Shown here in pieces: positions 1-11,695 of a DNA stretch of 64,000 bases. The notes beneath the pieces were generated by a model, which had not been told where the DNA came from, ran no database searches, and saw only the letters and a program-made list of their open reading frames with translations. Within the stretch, counting starts at the first letter, position 1; every line of letters starts with the position of its first letter. The stretch covers positions 1 through 64,000 of the forward strand of contig JADZCY010000279.1 in assembly GCA_020851325.1 (NCBI GenBank). Direction: 5' to 3'. The translations under genes and the position numbers were made by a program. This DNA comes from Acidobacteriota bacterium (GTDB lineage Bacteria; Acidobacteriota; Vicinamibacteria; Vicinamibacterales; UBA2999).

Positions 1-23
1 CGGCCGCCTTTCGCACCGAGTAA
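1..23 (+). CDS. 3' end of a cbb3 oxidase gene (partial)
   Basis: Only the last seven codons (AAFRTE then TAA at 21-23) are in the window, in the frame that ends 3 bases before the ccoP start. In cbb3 operons the gene just before ccoP is ccoO or the small ccoQ, so this is probably one of those. The tail itself is too short to identify. Confidence 0.4.
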
Positions 24-26
24 GCC

Positions 27-614
27 ATGGCACAGTACGAAGACAAAGTCCTGCACGAGCTCGACGGCATCAAGGAGTACGACAACCCGATGCCGGGGTG
101 GCTGATGGCCATCTGGTGGGGCTCGCTCATCTTCTCCGCCGGCTACCTGATGTTCTACGCCCTCTCGTTCGGCGAGGGGACGATGGAGGCCGAGTATCGC
201 CAGCAGACCGCCAGCGACGTCGCCGCCGTGCAGGCGTATTTCGACGCCAACCCGCTGGTGCCGCCCAAGGCGATGGAACTGTTGTCCGGCGCGCGCGACA
301 GCGCCGTGCTCGATGTCGGCGCCGCCCGGTTCACGCGCTCGTGCGCGCCCTGCCACGGCGAGCAGGCCCAGGGGCTGATCGGTCCGAACCTCACCGACGA
401 TCGCTGGCTGCATGGCGGCTCGGTCGAGCAGGTGTTCCAATCGGTCGCCAAGGGATGGCCGGCGAAGGGCATGCCGCCCTGGGGTCGCGCGGTCGCCCCG
501 GAGGAACTGGCCGCACTCGTCTCGTACATCCGCAGCGTGCAGGGCACGCAGCCGCCCAACCCGCGTCCCGCCGAGGGAGATCCCGTTGCGCCGGAGGCGC
601 TCCCCGAGCGGTAA
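27..614 (+). CDS. ccoP: Cytochrome c oxidase cbb3-type, diminished subunit III (CcoP), monohaem
   Basis: Membrane-anchored cytochrome c subunit that passes electrons to the CcoN/CcoO core of the cbb3 haem-copper oxidase. The N-terminus has the CcoP signature (HELDGIKEYDNPMPGW, about residues 10-25) followed by one membrane helix (about 25-47). A single cytochrome c domain follows, with haem motif CAPCH at 106-110 and a likely axial Met in KGMPPW (about 149). The usual CcoP/FixP has about 300 residues and two haem c domains. This one has 195 residues, one CXXCH and a Pro-rich tail, so it is a short form and not a truncated reading frame. It is followed 3 bp later by ccoG. There is no obvious Shine-Dalgarno sequence before the ATG, which fits translational coupling to the gene upstream. 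Confidence 0.9.
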   Translation: MAQYEDKVLHELDGIKEYDNPMPGWLMAIWWGSLIFSAGYLMFYALSFGEGTMEAEYRQQTASDVAAVQAYFDANPLVPPKAMELLSGARDSAVLDVGAARFTRSCAPCHGEQAQGLIGPNLTDDRWLHGGSVEQVFQSVAKGWPAKGMPPWGRAVAPEELAALVSYIRSVQGTQPPNPRPAEGDPVAPEALPER

Positions 615-617
615 ACC

Positions 618-2087
618 ATGGCGTCCCCCTCTTCATCCAAGGCTGTCGTCCAGTCGTCCGGTGGCGACGGGCACCACGAACGTCTGTTCGAGGTCGCGCC
701 GGCCGAGGAACTGCTCTACAGCCTGTCGGCCGACGGCAAGCGCCGCTTCATGCACCCGGTGGTCCGCAAGGGCCACTACTGGGCCATCCGGCGGCGCATC
801 GCCTATGCGTTGATGGTGCTGTTCGTCGCGCTGCCGCTGATTCCGGTGGGCGATCACGCGGCGGTGCTGCTCGACATCGCGACGTGGCGCTTCCATCTCT
901 TCGGCACCACCTTCCACCCGACCGACAACCTGCTGCTGGCGGCCCTGGGCTTCGGCGTCGTGGTCACGGTCTTCTTCGTCGGCTCGACGTTCGGGCGCGT
1001 GTGGTGCGGCTTCGGCTGTCCGCAGACGGTGTACCTCGAGTTCCTGTTCCGTCCGGTCGAGGCGTGGATCGAAGGCGGGCCGACCAATCAGCGTCGGCTC
1101 AACAAGGCGCCGTGGAACGCGGAAAAGATCCGTATCAAGGCCACCAAGTGGATCGTGTTCACGGCCATCGCGCTGCTGATGGCCGCCACCTTCGTCGCCT
1201 ACTTCACCGGCTGGTCGGCGCTGGCGCCGGGTCTGCTGAACAACCCGGGCCAGTGGAAGGGCTCGATGTTCACCATCGCGTTCGTCACCGCGATGATCGT
1301 CTTCGACTTCGGCTGGTTCCGCGATCAGATGTGCACGATCGCGTGTCCGTACGGCCGGCTGCAGAACGTGCTGTCGGACAAGGACACGCGGCTGGTCGCC
1401 TACGACGTCGGCCGCGGCGAACCGCGAACGCGCGCGCGCGTCCAGTTGCCGGGCGCCGGCGACTGCATCGACTGCGGCGCCTGCGTCAGCGCGTGCCCCA
1501 CCGGCGTCGACATCCGGCGCGGCCTGCAGGTCGAATGCATCGGCACCGCCCAGTGCGTCGACGCCTGTGACGACGTCATGCGCAAGCTCGGACGTCCAAC
1601 CGGCTTGATCAAGTTCACCTCGGAGCGCGAGCAGCAGGGCGGGACGCGGCATCTGTGGCGGCCGCGCAACCTCGTCTACCTGGTGCTGATGCTCACCGCC
1701 TGGGGCACGCTCGGCGCGCTGGTGCTCACGCGTGCCGATGCGCTGGTCGAAGTCGTGCGCGGCGGCCGCGAGCCGTACCGGCTGCTCACCTCGGGCGAGG
1801 TCGCCAATCAGCAGCGCCTGCGCATCACCAATCAGCGCGATGTGACGCAGCAGTTCACCGTCACCGTCATCGACCCGCCGGAGCTGTCACTCGTCGTCAG
1901 CGAATCGCCGATCGTCGTCGGGCCCGAGGCCGTCGTGACCGTCAACCTCGTCACCACCGTGCCCCGCCATCTGTTCGTCGACGGCCAGGCCACGGCGCGC
2001 TACCTCGTCACCTCGGATCAGGGCTACCGCGAAGAAATCGAGTTCCTGCTGCTCGGACCATACGGAACGGGAGGGAACACGCCATGA
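618..2087 (+). CDS. ccoG: Cytochrome c oxidase accessory protein CcoG (FixG/RdxA)
   Basis: Membrane iron-sulfur protein for cbb3 oxidase assembly; in other bacteria CcoG reduces Cu(II) to Cu(I) for the oxidase copper site. Several membrane helices lie in the first half, with WCGFGCPQ (about residue 129) and CTIACPYG (about 238) between them. Next comes a ferredoxin-like region with CIDCGACVSACP (about 284) and a second cysteine group, VECIGTAQCVDACD. The last ~130 residues form the periplasmic Ig-like FixG C-terminal domain. The length of 489 residues is normal. The stop overlaps the ccoH start in ATGA, indicating coupling. Confidence 0.95.
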   Translation: MASPSSSKAVVQSSGGDGHHERLFEVAPAEELLYSLSADGKRRFMHPVVRKGHYWAIRRRIAYALMVLFVALPLIPVGDHAAVLLDIATWRFHLFGTTFHPTDNLLLAALGFGVVVTVFFVGSTFGRVWCGFGCPQTVYLEFLFRPVEAWIEGGPTNQRRLNKAPWNAEKIRIKATKWIVFTAIALLMAATFVAYFTGWSALAPGLLNNPGQWKGSMFTIAFVTAMIVFDFGWFRDQMCTIACPYGRLQNVLSDKDTRLVAYDVGRGEPRTRARVQLPGAGDCIDCGACVSACPTGVDIRRGLQVECIGTAQCVDACDDVMRKLGRPTGLIKFTSEREQQGGTRHLWRPRNLVYLVLMLTAWGTLGALVLTRADALVEVVRGGREPYRLLTSGEVANQQRLRITNQRDVTQQFTVTVIDPPELSLVVSESPIVVGPEAVVTVNLVTTVPRHLFVDGQATARYLVTSDQGYREEIEFLLLGPYGTGGNTP

Positions 2088-2626
2088 AGAAGCTGTTCCG
2101 CCTGGTGTCGGAGTACCGCTGGCCGATCTACATCGGCGGTCACCTGACGATGTCGGTGGTCGCCTGCGGCGTGCTGGTGTGGGTGGCGACACGGCCTGAT
2201 GTGCCGCGGCCGATCGAGGGCTATTACGAAGCGGCGCGGACGTGGGATGTGGACGAGGCCGTGCAGGCAGCCAGTCGCGATCTGGGCTGGGACGTCCGCT
2301 ACGAGTTGCCGGACGGCATCCCCCACTACCCCGGCATGCCGCGTCCGGTGGACATCACCGTGCGGGACCGCAGCGGTGATCCGGTGTCCGGACTGACGGG
2401 CCGACTGCTGGCCATCCGCCCGTCCGACGCTCGACTCAACCAGCGCGGCGAACTCGTCGCCGTGCCGGCTGCCGCCGGCGTCTACCGCACGCTCGTGCGT
2501 CTCGACGAACCTGGCGCCTGGGAACTGCGGCTCGATACCCACCAGGGTGCAATGCGCTTCGTCCACGCCGCCCGCTTCACCGTACCGGCCGACACGTCCG
2601 CCATGCGGAGGGACGGGAGGCCATGA
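2084..2626 (+). CDS. ccoH: FixH family protein (CcoH)
   Basis: Small membrane protein needed for stable assembly of cbb3 oxidase, thought to work with the copper ATPase CcoI. One N-terminal helix (about residues 16-36) is followed by a periplasmic beta-rich domain with the FixH pattern (PRPVDITVRDRSGDPVSGL). The ATG at 2084 was chosen because it overlaps the ccoG stop by four bases and puts the helix at the usual place; the open frame continues upstream inside ccoG without coding meaning. The product has 180 residues and its 3' end overlaps ccoI by four bases. Confidence 0.85.
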   Translation: MKKLFRLVSEYRWPIYIGGHLTMSVVACGVLVWVATRPDVPRPIEGYYEAARTWDVDEAVQAASRDLGWDVRYELPDGIPHYPGMPRPVDITVRDRSGDPVSGLTGRLLAIRPSDARLNQRGELVAVPAAAGVYRTLVRLDEPGAWELRLDTHQGAMRFVHAARFTVPADTSAMRRDGRP

Positions 2627-5103
2627 GCGCGAGCGTTCCACGTTCGGTCCGCGGCTCGACGGCCTGCGCCCATTGCGGCCTCGCCGTTCCCGCCGGCCTC
2701 ATGCGTGCTGGCGACGAGTCGCAGTTCTGCTGCTCCGGCTGCCGTCAGGTGTACTCGCTGGTCCACGAGTGGGGATTCAACCAGTACTACCAGTTGATCG
2801 AGCGACAGCGTGGCGCGCTCGAGCCAGCCCGCGTGTCCGGCCGCAGCTTCGACGACTTCGACGATGCCGCGTTGCAGGCGTCGGCGAGCGAGGCGGTTGC
2901 CGGCGGACGCTTCCGCACGCGGTTGTATCTGGAAGGCGTGCACTGCGCCGCCTGCGTGTGGCTGGTCGAGAAGCTGCCGTCCGTGCTTGCCGGCGTCGAC
3001 GAGGTGCGGCTCAATTACGGCAACGCCGTCGCCGAGGTCACCTGGCGTCCGGACCACACGCGGCTATCGGCGGTCGCCCGCGCCCTCGATCGCCTCGGCT
3101 ACACGCCGCATGTCCACCAGGCTTCGCGGCTGCAGGATGCGCGCCGCGCCGAGGACCGCGCCAGCCTCGCCCGTCTCGGCGTCGCCACCGCCTGCGCCAT
3201 GAACCTGATGTTCATGTCGGGGGCGCTCTACGCCGGCGAGTACCAGGGGATGGCCACCCGCTTCGAGGTGTTCTTCCGCTGGTTCTCGCTGGTCGTCGCC
3301 GCGCCGGTGTTCCTCTATTCCGCGCGGCCGTTCTTCCAGACGGCGATCGCCGGCCTGCGGACCGGCCTGATTCACATCGACCTGCCGATTGCCGTCGCGA
3401 TTGCGATCGCCGGCGCCGCCAGCGCGTGGAACGTCATCGTCGGCCACGGCCATCTCTGGTTCGATTCGCTGGCGATGCTGATTGCGGCGCTCCTGGCCGC
3501 GCGGCAACTGCAGCGCGGCGCCCAGCGCGCGGCGCTCGAACGCGCCGACAGCCTGCGCGGCGTGGCGTTTCTGGAATTCGCGCGGCGGCTCGATGGCGAC
3601 GGCGCCAATACCGCGGTCGCCGAAGTGCCGCTGACGGCCCTGGCGCAGGGCGACCGTGTCGAAGTCCGGAGCGGCGAGCTGATCCCGGTCGACGGGCTCG
3701 TGCTCACCGGCCGCTCGATGCTGAACAACGCCGTCCTCACCGGCGAGGCGGTGCCGTGTCCCGTCGAACCCGGCGACGCCGTGCACGCCGGCGCCACCAA
3801 CCTGGGCGCCCGGCTCATCGTCCGCGTCGAGGCGGCGGGCGCACGCACACGCGTCGGTGCTCTGCTCGCCATCGTCCAGGAGGCGCTGTCGCGCAAGCCG
3901 GCGATGCTGCACGTCACCGACGTGCTGGCGCGCCGCTTCGTGGTGACGCTGCTGCTGGCAGCCACCGCGACGCTGGGCCTCGGCTGGTGGTGGCTCGGAC
4001 CCGAAGTCGCGTTCACGCGCGTCGTCGCCCTGCTTGTCGTGTCGTGCCCGTGCGCGCTTGGCCTGTCGGTGCCGCTCGCGCTGTCGGTGACGCTGATGCG
4101 CGCGGCGCGAGCCGGGATCTTCGTGAAGAACCCCGATGCGCTGGAACGCCTCCGCCGCGTCGAGACGGTGCTGCTCGACAAGACCGGCACGCTCACCGAA
4201 GGCCGGGCCACGGTGGTCCGCTGGCACGGCGGCGAGCGCACGCTGCAACTGGCGCGGGCGCTCGAAGCGGAGTCGTCGCACGGCGTGGCGCGAGCGTTTC
4301 AGCAGACCGACACGCGCGGCCTGCACCTCGTGCCGATGATCGCCGAGGTGGTGGAGGAACCTGGACGCGGCATCCGCGGCCGGCTCGACGGCCACGACGT
4401 GCGTGTCGGCACGCGCGCGTTCGCGGTGGCGGATGGCGCAACGATGTCGCCGCCGCTGGCCACCGCCGCTGCCGAGATGCTGGCCGCCGGGTTGAGTCCG
4501 GTGTTCGTCGCGATCGACGGACGCCCGGCCGGCGTCGCCGGCATCGGCGATCGTCTGCGGCCCGATGCGCAGCGCACCGTCGCCGCCCTGCAGGCTCTCG
4601 GCGTGCGCGTGCGGATCCTCTCCGGAGATCACGGCGCGATCGTCGCCCGCACGGGCGCCGAGTTGGGGCTGCCGCCTGCCGACGTGCACGGCGATCTCAC
4701 GCCCGAACAGAAGCGCGACTTCGTCGCCGACCTCGTCGCGCATCGCAGCGGCGGCGGCGCCATCGTGATGGTTGGCGACGGCGTCAACGACGCCGCGGCG
4801 CTGGCCCTCGCCGACGTCGGTGTTGCCGTCGATGGCGGCATGGGCGCGACCATCGTCGCCGCCGACATCGTGCTGACACGCGAAGGCGTGCGGCCGGTGC
4901 TCGCCATCCTCGACGGCGCGCGTCGCCTGCGCGGCGTGGTGCGCCGCAACATCGGCTTCTCGCTCGTCTACAACGTCGTCGCGTCGTCACTGGCGGTGTT
5001 CGGACTGATCGGGCCGCTGGCCGCGGCCGTGCTGATGCCGCTGTCGTCGCTCGCCGTTGTCCTCTCCTCGACGTTCACGCGCACATTCGCGCGGGAGGCC
5101 TGA
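2623..5103 (+). CDS. ccoI: Cu(I)-translocating P1B-type ATPase for cbb3 oxidase (CcoI/FixI)
   Basis: P-type ATPase that exports copper to the periplasm for the CcoN binuclear centre. Domains in order: an N-terminal Cys-rich ribbon (CAHCG about residue 16; FCCSGC about 37), a heavy-metal-associated domain with GVHCAACVW (about 107), membrane helices, the TGEAVPC actuator loop, the ion-pathway CPC motif (SCPCALGLS, about 474), the phosphorylation motif DKTGTLTEG (about 518) and GDGVNDAAAL (about 717). One oddity is that the nucleotide-domain His-Pro pair of P1B ATPases reads His-Gly here (SSHGVARA, about 550). Length (826) and context (ccoH before, ccoS after) match the CcoI branch rather than the detoxifying CopA branch. 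Confidence 0.93.
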   Translation: MSASVPRSVRGSTACAHCGLAVPAGLMRAGDESQFCCSGCRQVYSLVHEWGFNQYYQLIERQRGALEPARVSGRSFDDFDDAALQASASEAVAGGRFRTRLYLEGVHCAACVWLVEKLPSVLAGVDEVRLNYGNAVAEVTWRPDHTRLSAVARALDRLGYTPHVHQASRLQDARRAEDRASLARLGVATACAMNLMFMSGALYAGEYQGMATRFEVFFRWFSLVVAAPVFLYSARPFFQTAIAGLRTGLIHIDLPIAVAIAIAGAASAWNVIVGHGHLWFDSLAMLIAALLAARQLQRGAQRAALERADSLRGVAFLEFARRLDGDGANTAVAEVPLTALAQGDRVEVRSGELIPVDGLVLTGRSMLNNAVLTGEAVPCPVEPGDAVHAGATNLGARLIVRVEAAGARTRVGALLAIVQEALSRKPAMLHVTDVLARRFVVTLLLAATATLGLGWWWLGPEVAFTRVVALLVVSCPCALGLSVPLALSVTLMRAARAGIFVKNPDALERLRRVETVLLDKTGTLTEGRATVVRWHGGERTLQLARALEAESSHGVARAFQQTDTRGLHLVPMIAEVVEEPGRGIRGRLDGHDVRVGTRAFAVADGATMSPPLATAAAEMLAAGLSPVFVAIDGRPAGVAGIGDRLRPDAQRTVAALQALGVRVRILSGDHGAIVARTGAELGLPPADVHGDLTPEQKRDFVADLVAHRSGGGAIVMVGDGVNDAAALALADVGVAVDGGMGATIVAADIVLTREGVRPVLAILDGARRLRGVVRRNIGFSLVYNVVASSLAVFGLIGPLAAAVLMPLSSLAVVLSSTFTRTFAREA

Positions 5104-5104
5104 C

Positions 5105-5305
5105 GTGGAAACGATCTTCGTCCTGCTTCCACTGGCGCTCCTGATCGCGGCCATCGCCGTGGCCTTCTTCATCTGGGCGGCGATGACCGGCCAGTTCGAC
5201 GACCTGGAGACACCAGCACTTCGCATGCTGTTCGACGATGACGCGCCGGCAACGGCGCGCCGGGACGCGGCAGCAGGCACTACCAGCAAGGGAGTTCACG
5301 AATGA
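5105..5305 (+). CDS. ccoS: cbb3-type cytochrome oxidase assembly protein CcoS
   Basis: Short single-helix protein (66 residues) required for cofactor insertion into cbb3 oxidase. A GTG start at 5105, one base after the ccoI stop, gives the family N-terminus: VETIFVLLPLALLIAAIAV, one hydrophobic helix, then GQFDDLETPALRMLFDDD, which is the conserved DD/ETP motif of CcoS. The longer frame opening at 5057 lies inside ccoI and is rejected. The last bases (ATGA, 5302-5305) overlap the actA start, which links the cbb3 maturation block to the Act block. Confidence 0.9.
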   Translation: METIFVLLPLALLIAAIAVAFFIWAAMTGQFDDLETPALRMLFDDDAPATARRDAAAGTTSKGVHE

Positions 5306-5925
5306 CCGGCAGGAGATCCCCGGTGCGCCTGATTGCGCTTGTGCTCGCAGCAGTTGCGGCCGGGTCACTCGCCTACGCGTTCAGCAACGTGCGGAAAGGC
5401 TACGAGCCGCGCCAGCCGATTGCGTTCTCGCATCGCCGCATGGCCGGGCCGCCGGTGATGCAGGTGAACGCGCAGGGGCAGGAGGTCAACGTCGGCGGCT
5501 TCGGCATCGCCTGCGTCTACTGCCACACCATGCCCTACAAGGGCCGGCACTCGACGCTGCCGTCGACGGCGGTCTGCATGAACTGCCACTCCAACGTCGG
5601 CCTCGACAAGGAGTGGGTGCTGAAGATGAAGGACTACTGGGATCGCGGCGAGCCGATTCCGTGGGTGAAGGTGCACGACCTGGCCGACTTCGTCTATTTC
5701 GACCACTCGGCCCACCTCAACGCGAAGGATGCGTCGGGCCATCCGAAGCTGCCGGTGACCGACGAGGCGGGCCAGCCGATGCCGGCCTGCCAGACCTGTC
5801 ACGGCAAGGTCCAGGAGATGGAGATCGTCTCGGTGCAGCAGAACTTCAACATGCAGTGGTGCCTCGACTGCCACCGCAAGCCGGAGATGCAGGCGCCGAC
5901 CGACTGCATCACCTGCCACCGGTAA
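5302..5925 (+). CDS. actA: Alternative complex III pentahaem cytochrome subunit ActA
   Basis: Pentahaem cytochrome c of the Act quinol:electron acceptor oxidoreductase, located on the periplasmic side. An N-terminal hydrophobic anchor (about residues 8-27) is followed by five haem motifs: CVYCH, CMNCH, CQTCH, CLDCH and CITCH. Candidate distal histidines include FSHRRMAG and FDHSAHL. The length of 207 residues and the place directly before actB are typical. The start ATG overlaps the ccoS stop. Confidence 0.93.
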   Translation: MTGRRSPVRLIALVLAAVAAGSLAYAFSNVRKGYEPRQPIAFSHRRMAGPPVMQVNAQGQEVNVGGFGIACVYCHTMPYKGRHSTLPSTAVCMNCHSNVGLDKEWVLKMKDYWDRGEPIPWVKVHDLADFVYFDHSAHLNAKDASGHPKLPVTDEAGQPMPACQTCHGKVQEMEIVSVQQNFNMQWCLDCHRKPEMQAPTDCITCHR

Positions 5926-5934
5926 GGGAACTGT

Positions 5935-9043
<3,109 letters not shown>

Positions 9044-9057
<14 letters not shown>

Positions 9058-10537
9058 GGTGAGTCCGTACGCCACCGTCATGGATGACGGCCAACTGACC
9101 GGCCGGGCGATCGTCGTACCGGGCGCCGGCCCGTATGGCGGCGATCTCGAAGTGGCCGAACCGCTGGTCACCGGCAACAAGCGCTGGACGGATGTCGATC
9201 ACGACATCTGCACGCCGGCGGAACAGTTCCCGACCCGGCGCTGGTGGCTGGCCTTCGGCGTGTCGGTGTCGCTGCTGGCGGTGCTGGTCTTCTCGCTGAT
9301 CACGCTGCTCTACGCCGGCATGGGCATCGTCGGCGTGAACTCGCCGGTCGGCTGGGGCTCGTTCATCATCAACTTCGTCTTCTGGATCGGCATCGGCCAC
9401 GCCGGCACGCTGATCTCGGCGGTGCTCTACCTGTTCCGGCAGCAGTGGCGCACCGGCATCAATCGCGCCGCCGAAGCGATGACGCTCTTCGCCGTCGTCT
9501 GCGCCGCGATCTATCCGATCATCCACCTCGGGCGGCCGTGGTTCGCCTACTGGCTGATGCCGTATCCGAACGCGCGCGGGCCGCTGTGGATCAACTTCAA
9601 CTCGGCGTTGGCCTGGGACATCTTCGCAATCTCCACCTACGGCACCGTGTCGTTGGTGTTCTGGTATCTCGGCCTGCTACCTGATCTCGCCACCGTGCGC
9701 GATCGCGCCACGCACCCGTGGCGGCGCCGCCTCTACAACGCGATGAGTTTCGGCTGGACCGGATCGCAGCGCGCGTGGCGGCACTACGAGTCGGCCTACA
9801 TGGTGCTGGCCGCCCTGGCAACGCCGCTCGTCTTTTCCGTGCACACGATCGTGTCGTTCGACTTCGCCACCTCGGTGATGCCCGGCTGGCACACGACGAT
9901 CTTCCCGCCCTACTTCGTCATCGGCGCCATCTTCTCGGGCTTCGCCATGGTCATCACGCTGATGACCTTCATGCGCGGCTACTTCGGGATGACGAACTAC
10001 ATCACCCTGAACCACATGGAGAACATGGCGAAGATCCTGATGCTCACCGGCATGCTGGTGGGCTTCGCCTACTCCACCGAGTTCTTCATGGCCTGGTACT
10101 CGGGCAACGAGTGGGAAGGGTTCGTGTTCAGGAACCGCGCCTTCGGTCCGTACTGGTGGGCCTACGCGATCATGTTCACCTGCAACGCCATCGTGCCGCA
10201 GGTGTTCTGGGCCAAGTCGATGCGGCGCAACACCTGGGTGCTGTTCGCCGTGTCCATCCTGGTCAACGTCGGCATGTGGTTCGAGCGCTACGTCATCGTC
10301 GTGACGTCGCTGCACCGCGATTACCTGCCGTCGTCGTGGGGCATGTATTCGCTGACGTTCTGGGACCTGGCCATTCTGGTTGGCACCTTCGGGTTGTTCT
10401 TCACGCTCTTCCTGCTGTTCGTCCGGCTGCTGCCGGTCGTCGCCATCTCCGAGGTGAAGGGCGTGATGGATCCACAGGTGGCCCATGGCGGGCCGCGGCG
10501 TGACGCGATACCGACCGCCGTGCTGCAGGAGGTATGA
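9044..10537 (+). CDS. actC: Alternative complex III membrane subunit ActC (NrfD/PsrC family)
   Basis: Quinol-binding integral membrane subunit, 497 residues, with about ten predicted helices after a ~65-residue cytoplasmic N-terminus. The pattern is that of NrfD-type subunits, e.g. [19 protein letters not shown], where the HAG His sits near the quinol site in Act structures. The ATG at 9044 lies inside the end of actB (14-base overlap), and its own stop overlaps the actD start. Confidence 0.93.
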
Positions 10538-11091
10538 CCATGATGCCAACCTCGACTCGTGGCGTGCTCGGCGCCTTCTACCTGCCCGACGAAGCCAAAG
10601 CGGCGGCGGCGAAGGTGCGCGCCGCCGGATGGACGCATTTCGACATGCTGACACCCTTCCCCGTGCACGGCATGGAAGAGGCCATGGGACAGGAGCGCTC
10701 GTGGGTGCCGTGGGCCACCGCTGGCCTGGCGCTGACCGGCGTGCTGTTCGCGCAGGCGCTGCAGAACTACGTGATGGTTTACGACTGGCCGATGAACTTC
10801 GGCGGCAAGCCGCACGCCGCGTGGCCGGCGTTCGTGCCGGTGACCTTCGAGTTGATGGTGCTCTTCGCCGCGGTTGGCAGCGCCATCATCGCCGTTGTCG
10901 CCGGAAAGAAGGACACGGTGCCGCAGCCGCCGCCGATGCTGGTGAAGACCGGCGCCACCGGTGATCGTTTCGTGCTGTGGATCTCGGCCACCGACCCGCA
11001 GTGGCGCGCCGAGGCCGCCGAGCGGTTCGTGCGCGACCTTGGCGCCGACGATGTCCGGCTGGTGAACGTGGATGGAGGCCGCGATGCGTAA
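10534..11091 (+). CDS. actD: Alternative complex III subunit ActD (DUF3341)
   Basis: Membrane-anchored Act subunit of 185 residues. An N-terminal ferredoxin-like alpha/beta domain ([21 protein letters not shown]) is followed by two helices (about residues 62-85 and 105-127) and a short C-terminal domain. These features and the position between actC and actE are diagnostic of ActD. The start overlaps actC by four bases and the end overlaps actE by eight. Confidence 0.92.
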   Translation: MTMMPTSTRGVLGAFYLPDEAKAAAAKVRAAGWTHFDMLTPFPVHGMEEAMGQERSWVPWATAGLALTGVLFAQALQNYVMVYDWPMNFGGKPHAAWPAFVPVTFELMVLFAAVGSAIIAVVAGKKDTVPQPPPMLVKTGATGDRFVLWISATDPQWRAEAAERFVRDLGADDVRLVNVDGGRDA

Positions 11092-11695
11092 CCGGGTAAC
11101 GAGAACCCTCTCCGGCGCGGTGCTGATCGCCGCCGTGAGCGTGGGGCTGGCCGGCTGCGACGTCGGGCTGCCCGCGGGGCGCGCGCCGCACCGCGAAGGC
11201 AACCGGCTCGACATGATCGACCAGCCGAAGCCCAAGCCGCAGCGCGGCGACCTGTTCGGCAGGCGAGCCACCGGCGGGTTCGAACCGCCGGTTGGTGCGG
11301 TCGCGATCGACGAGCAGCCGTATCGATTCACGCAGGCGGAGGCCGCGCAGGCTGGCGCCGAACTGATCAATCCCCTGCCGGACACGACCGATGTCGTCGC
11401 GCACGGCCGCTTCGTCTGGGACAACGTCTGCATCACCTGCCACGGGCCGGTCGGCGCCGGCGATGGACACCTGACCTCGCTGTTTCCGAAGCCGCCCAGC
11501 CTGATGACGCAGAAGGTGCGCGACTGGCCCGATGGCGAGCTGTTCCATCGACCGATGCGCGGCCAGGGCTCGATGCCGAGCCATGCGCGTCAGATCGACG
11601 CCCGCGATGCCTGGTCGGTTGTGCGCTACATCCGCCACCTGCAGGCCGAGCAGCCGGTGGCGCCGCCGCCGCCGACGCCAGGAGTTACGCAATGA
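11084..11695 (+). CDS. actE: Alternative complex III monohaem cytochrome c lipoprotein ActE
   Basis: Monohaem cytochrome c subunit. The signal peptide ends in a lipobox (VGLAGCD, about residue 22), so the protein is probably lipid-anchored. The haem motif CITCH lies near residue 118 and the likely Met ligand in GQGSMPSH. The start at 11084 is preferred over the in-frame ATG at 11072 because GGAGG at 11074-11078 sits five bases before it and the signal peptide then starts correctly. ActE is the likely electron exit to the monohaem CcoP encoded in the same operon (inference). Confidence 0.9.
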   Translation: MRNRVTRTLSGAVLIAAVSVGLAGCDVGLPAGRAPHREGNRLDMIDQPKPKPQRGDLFGRRATGGFEPPVGAVAIDEQPYRFTQAEAAQAGAELINPLPDTTDVVAHGRFVWDNVCITCHGPVGAGDGHLTSLFPKPPSLMTQKVRDWPDGELFHRPMRGQGSMPSHARQIDARDAWSVVRYIRHLQAEQPVAPPPPTPGVTQ

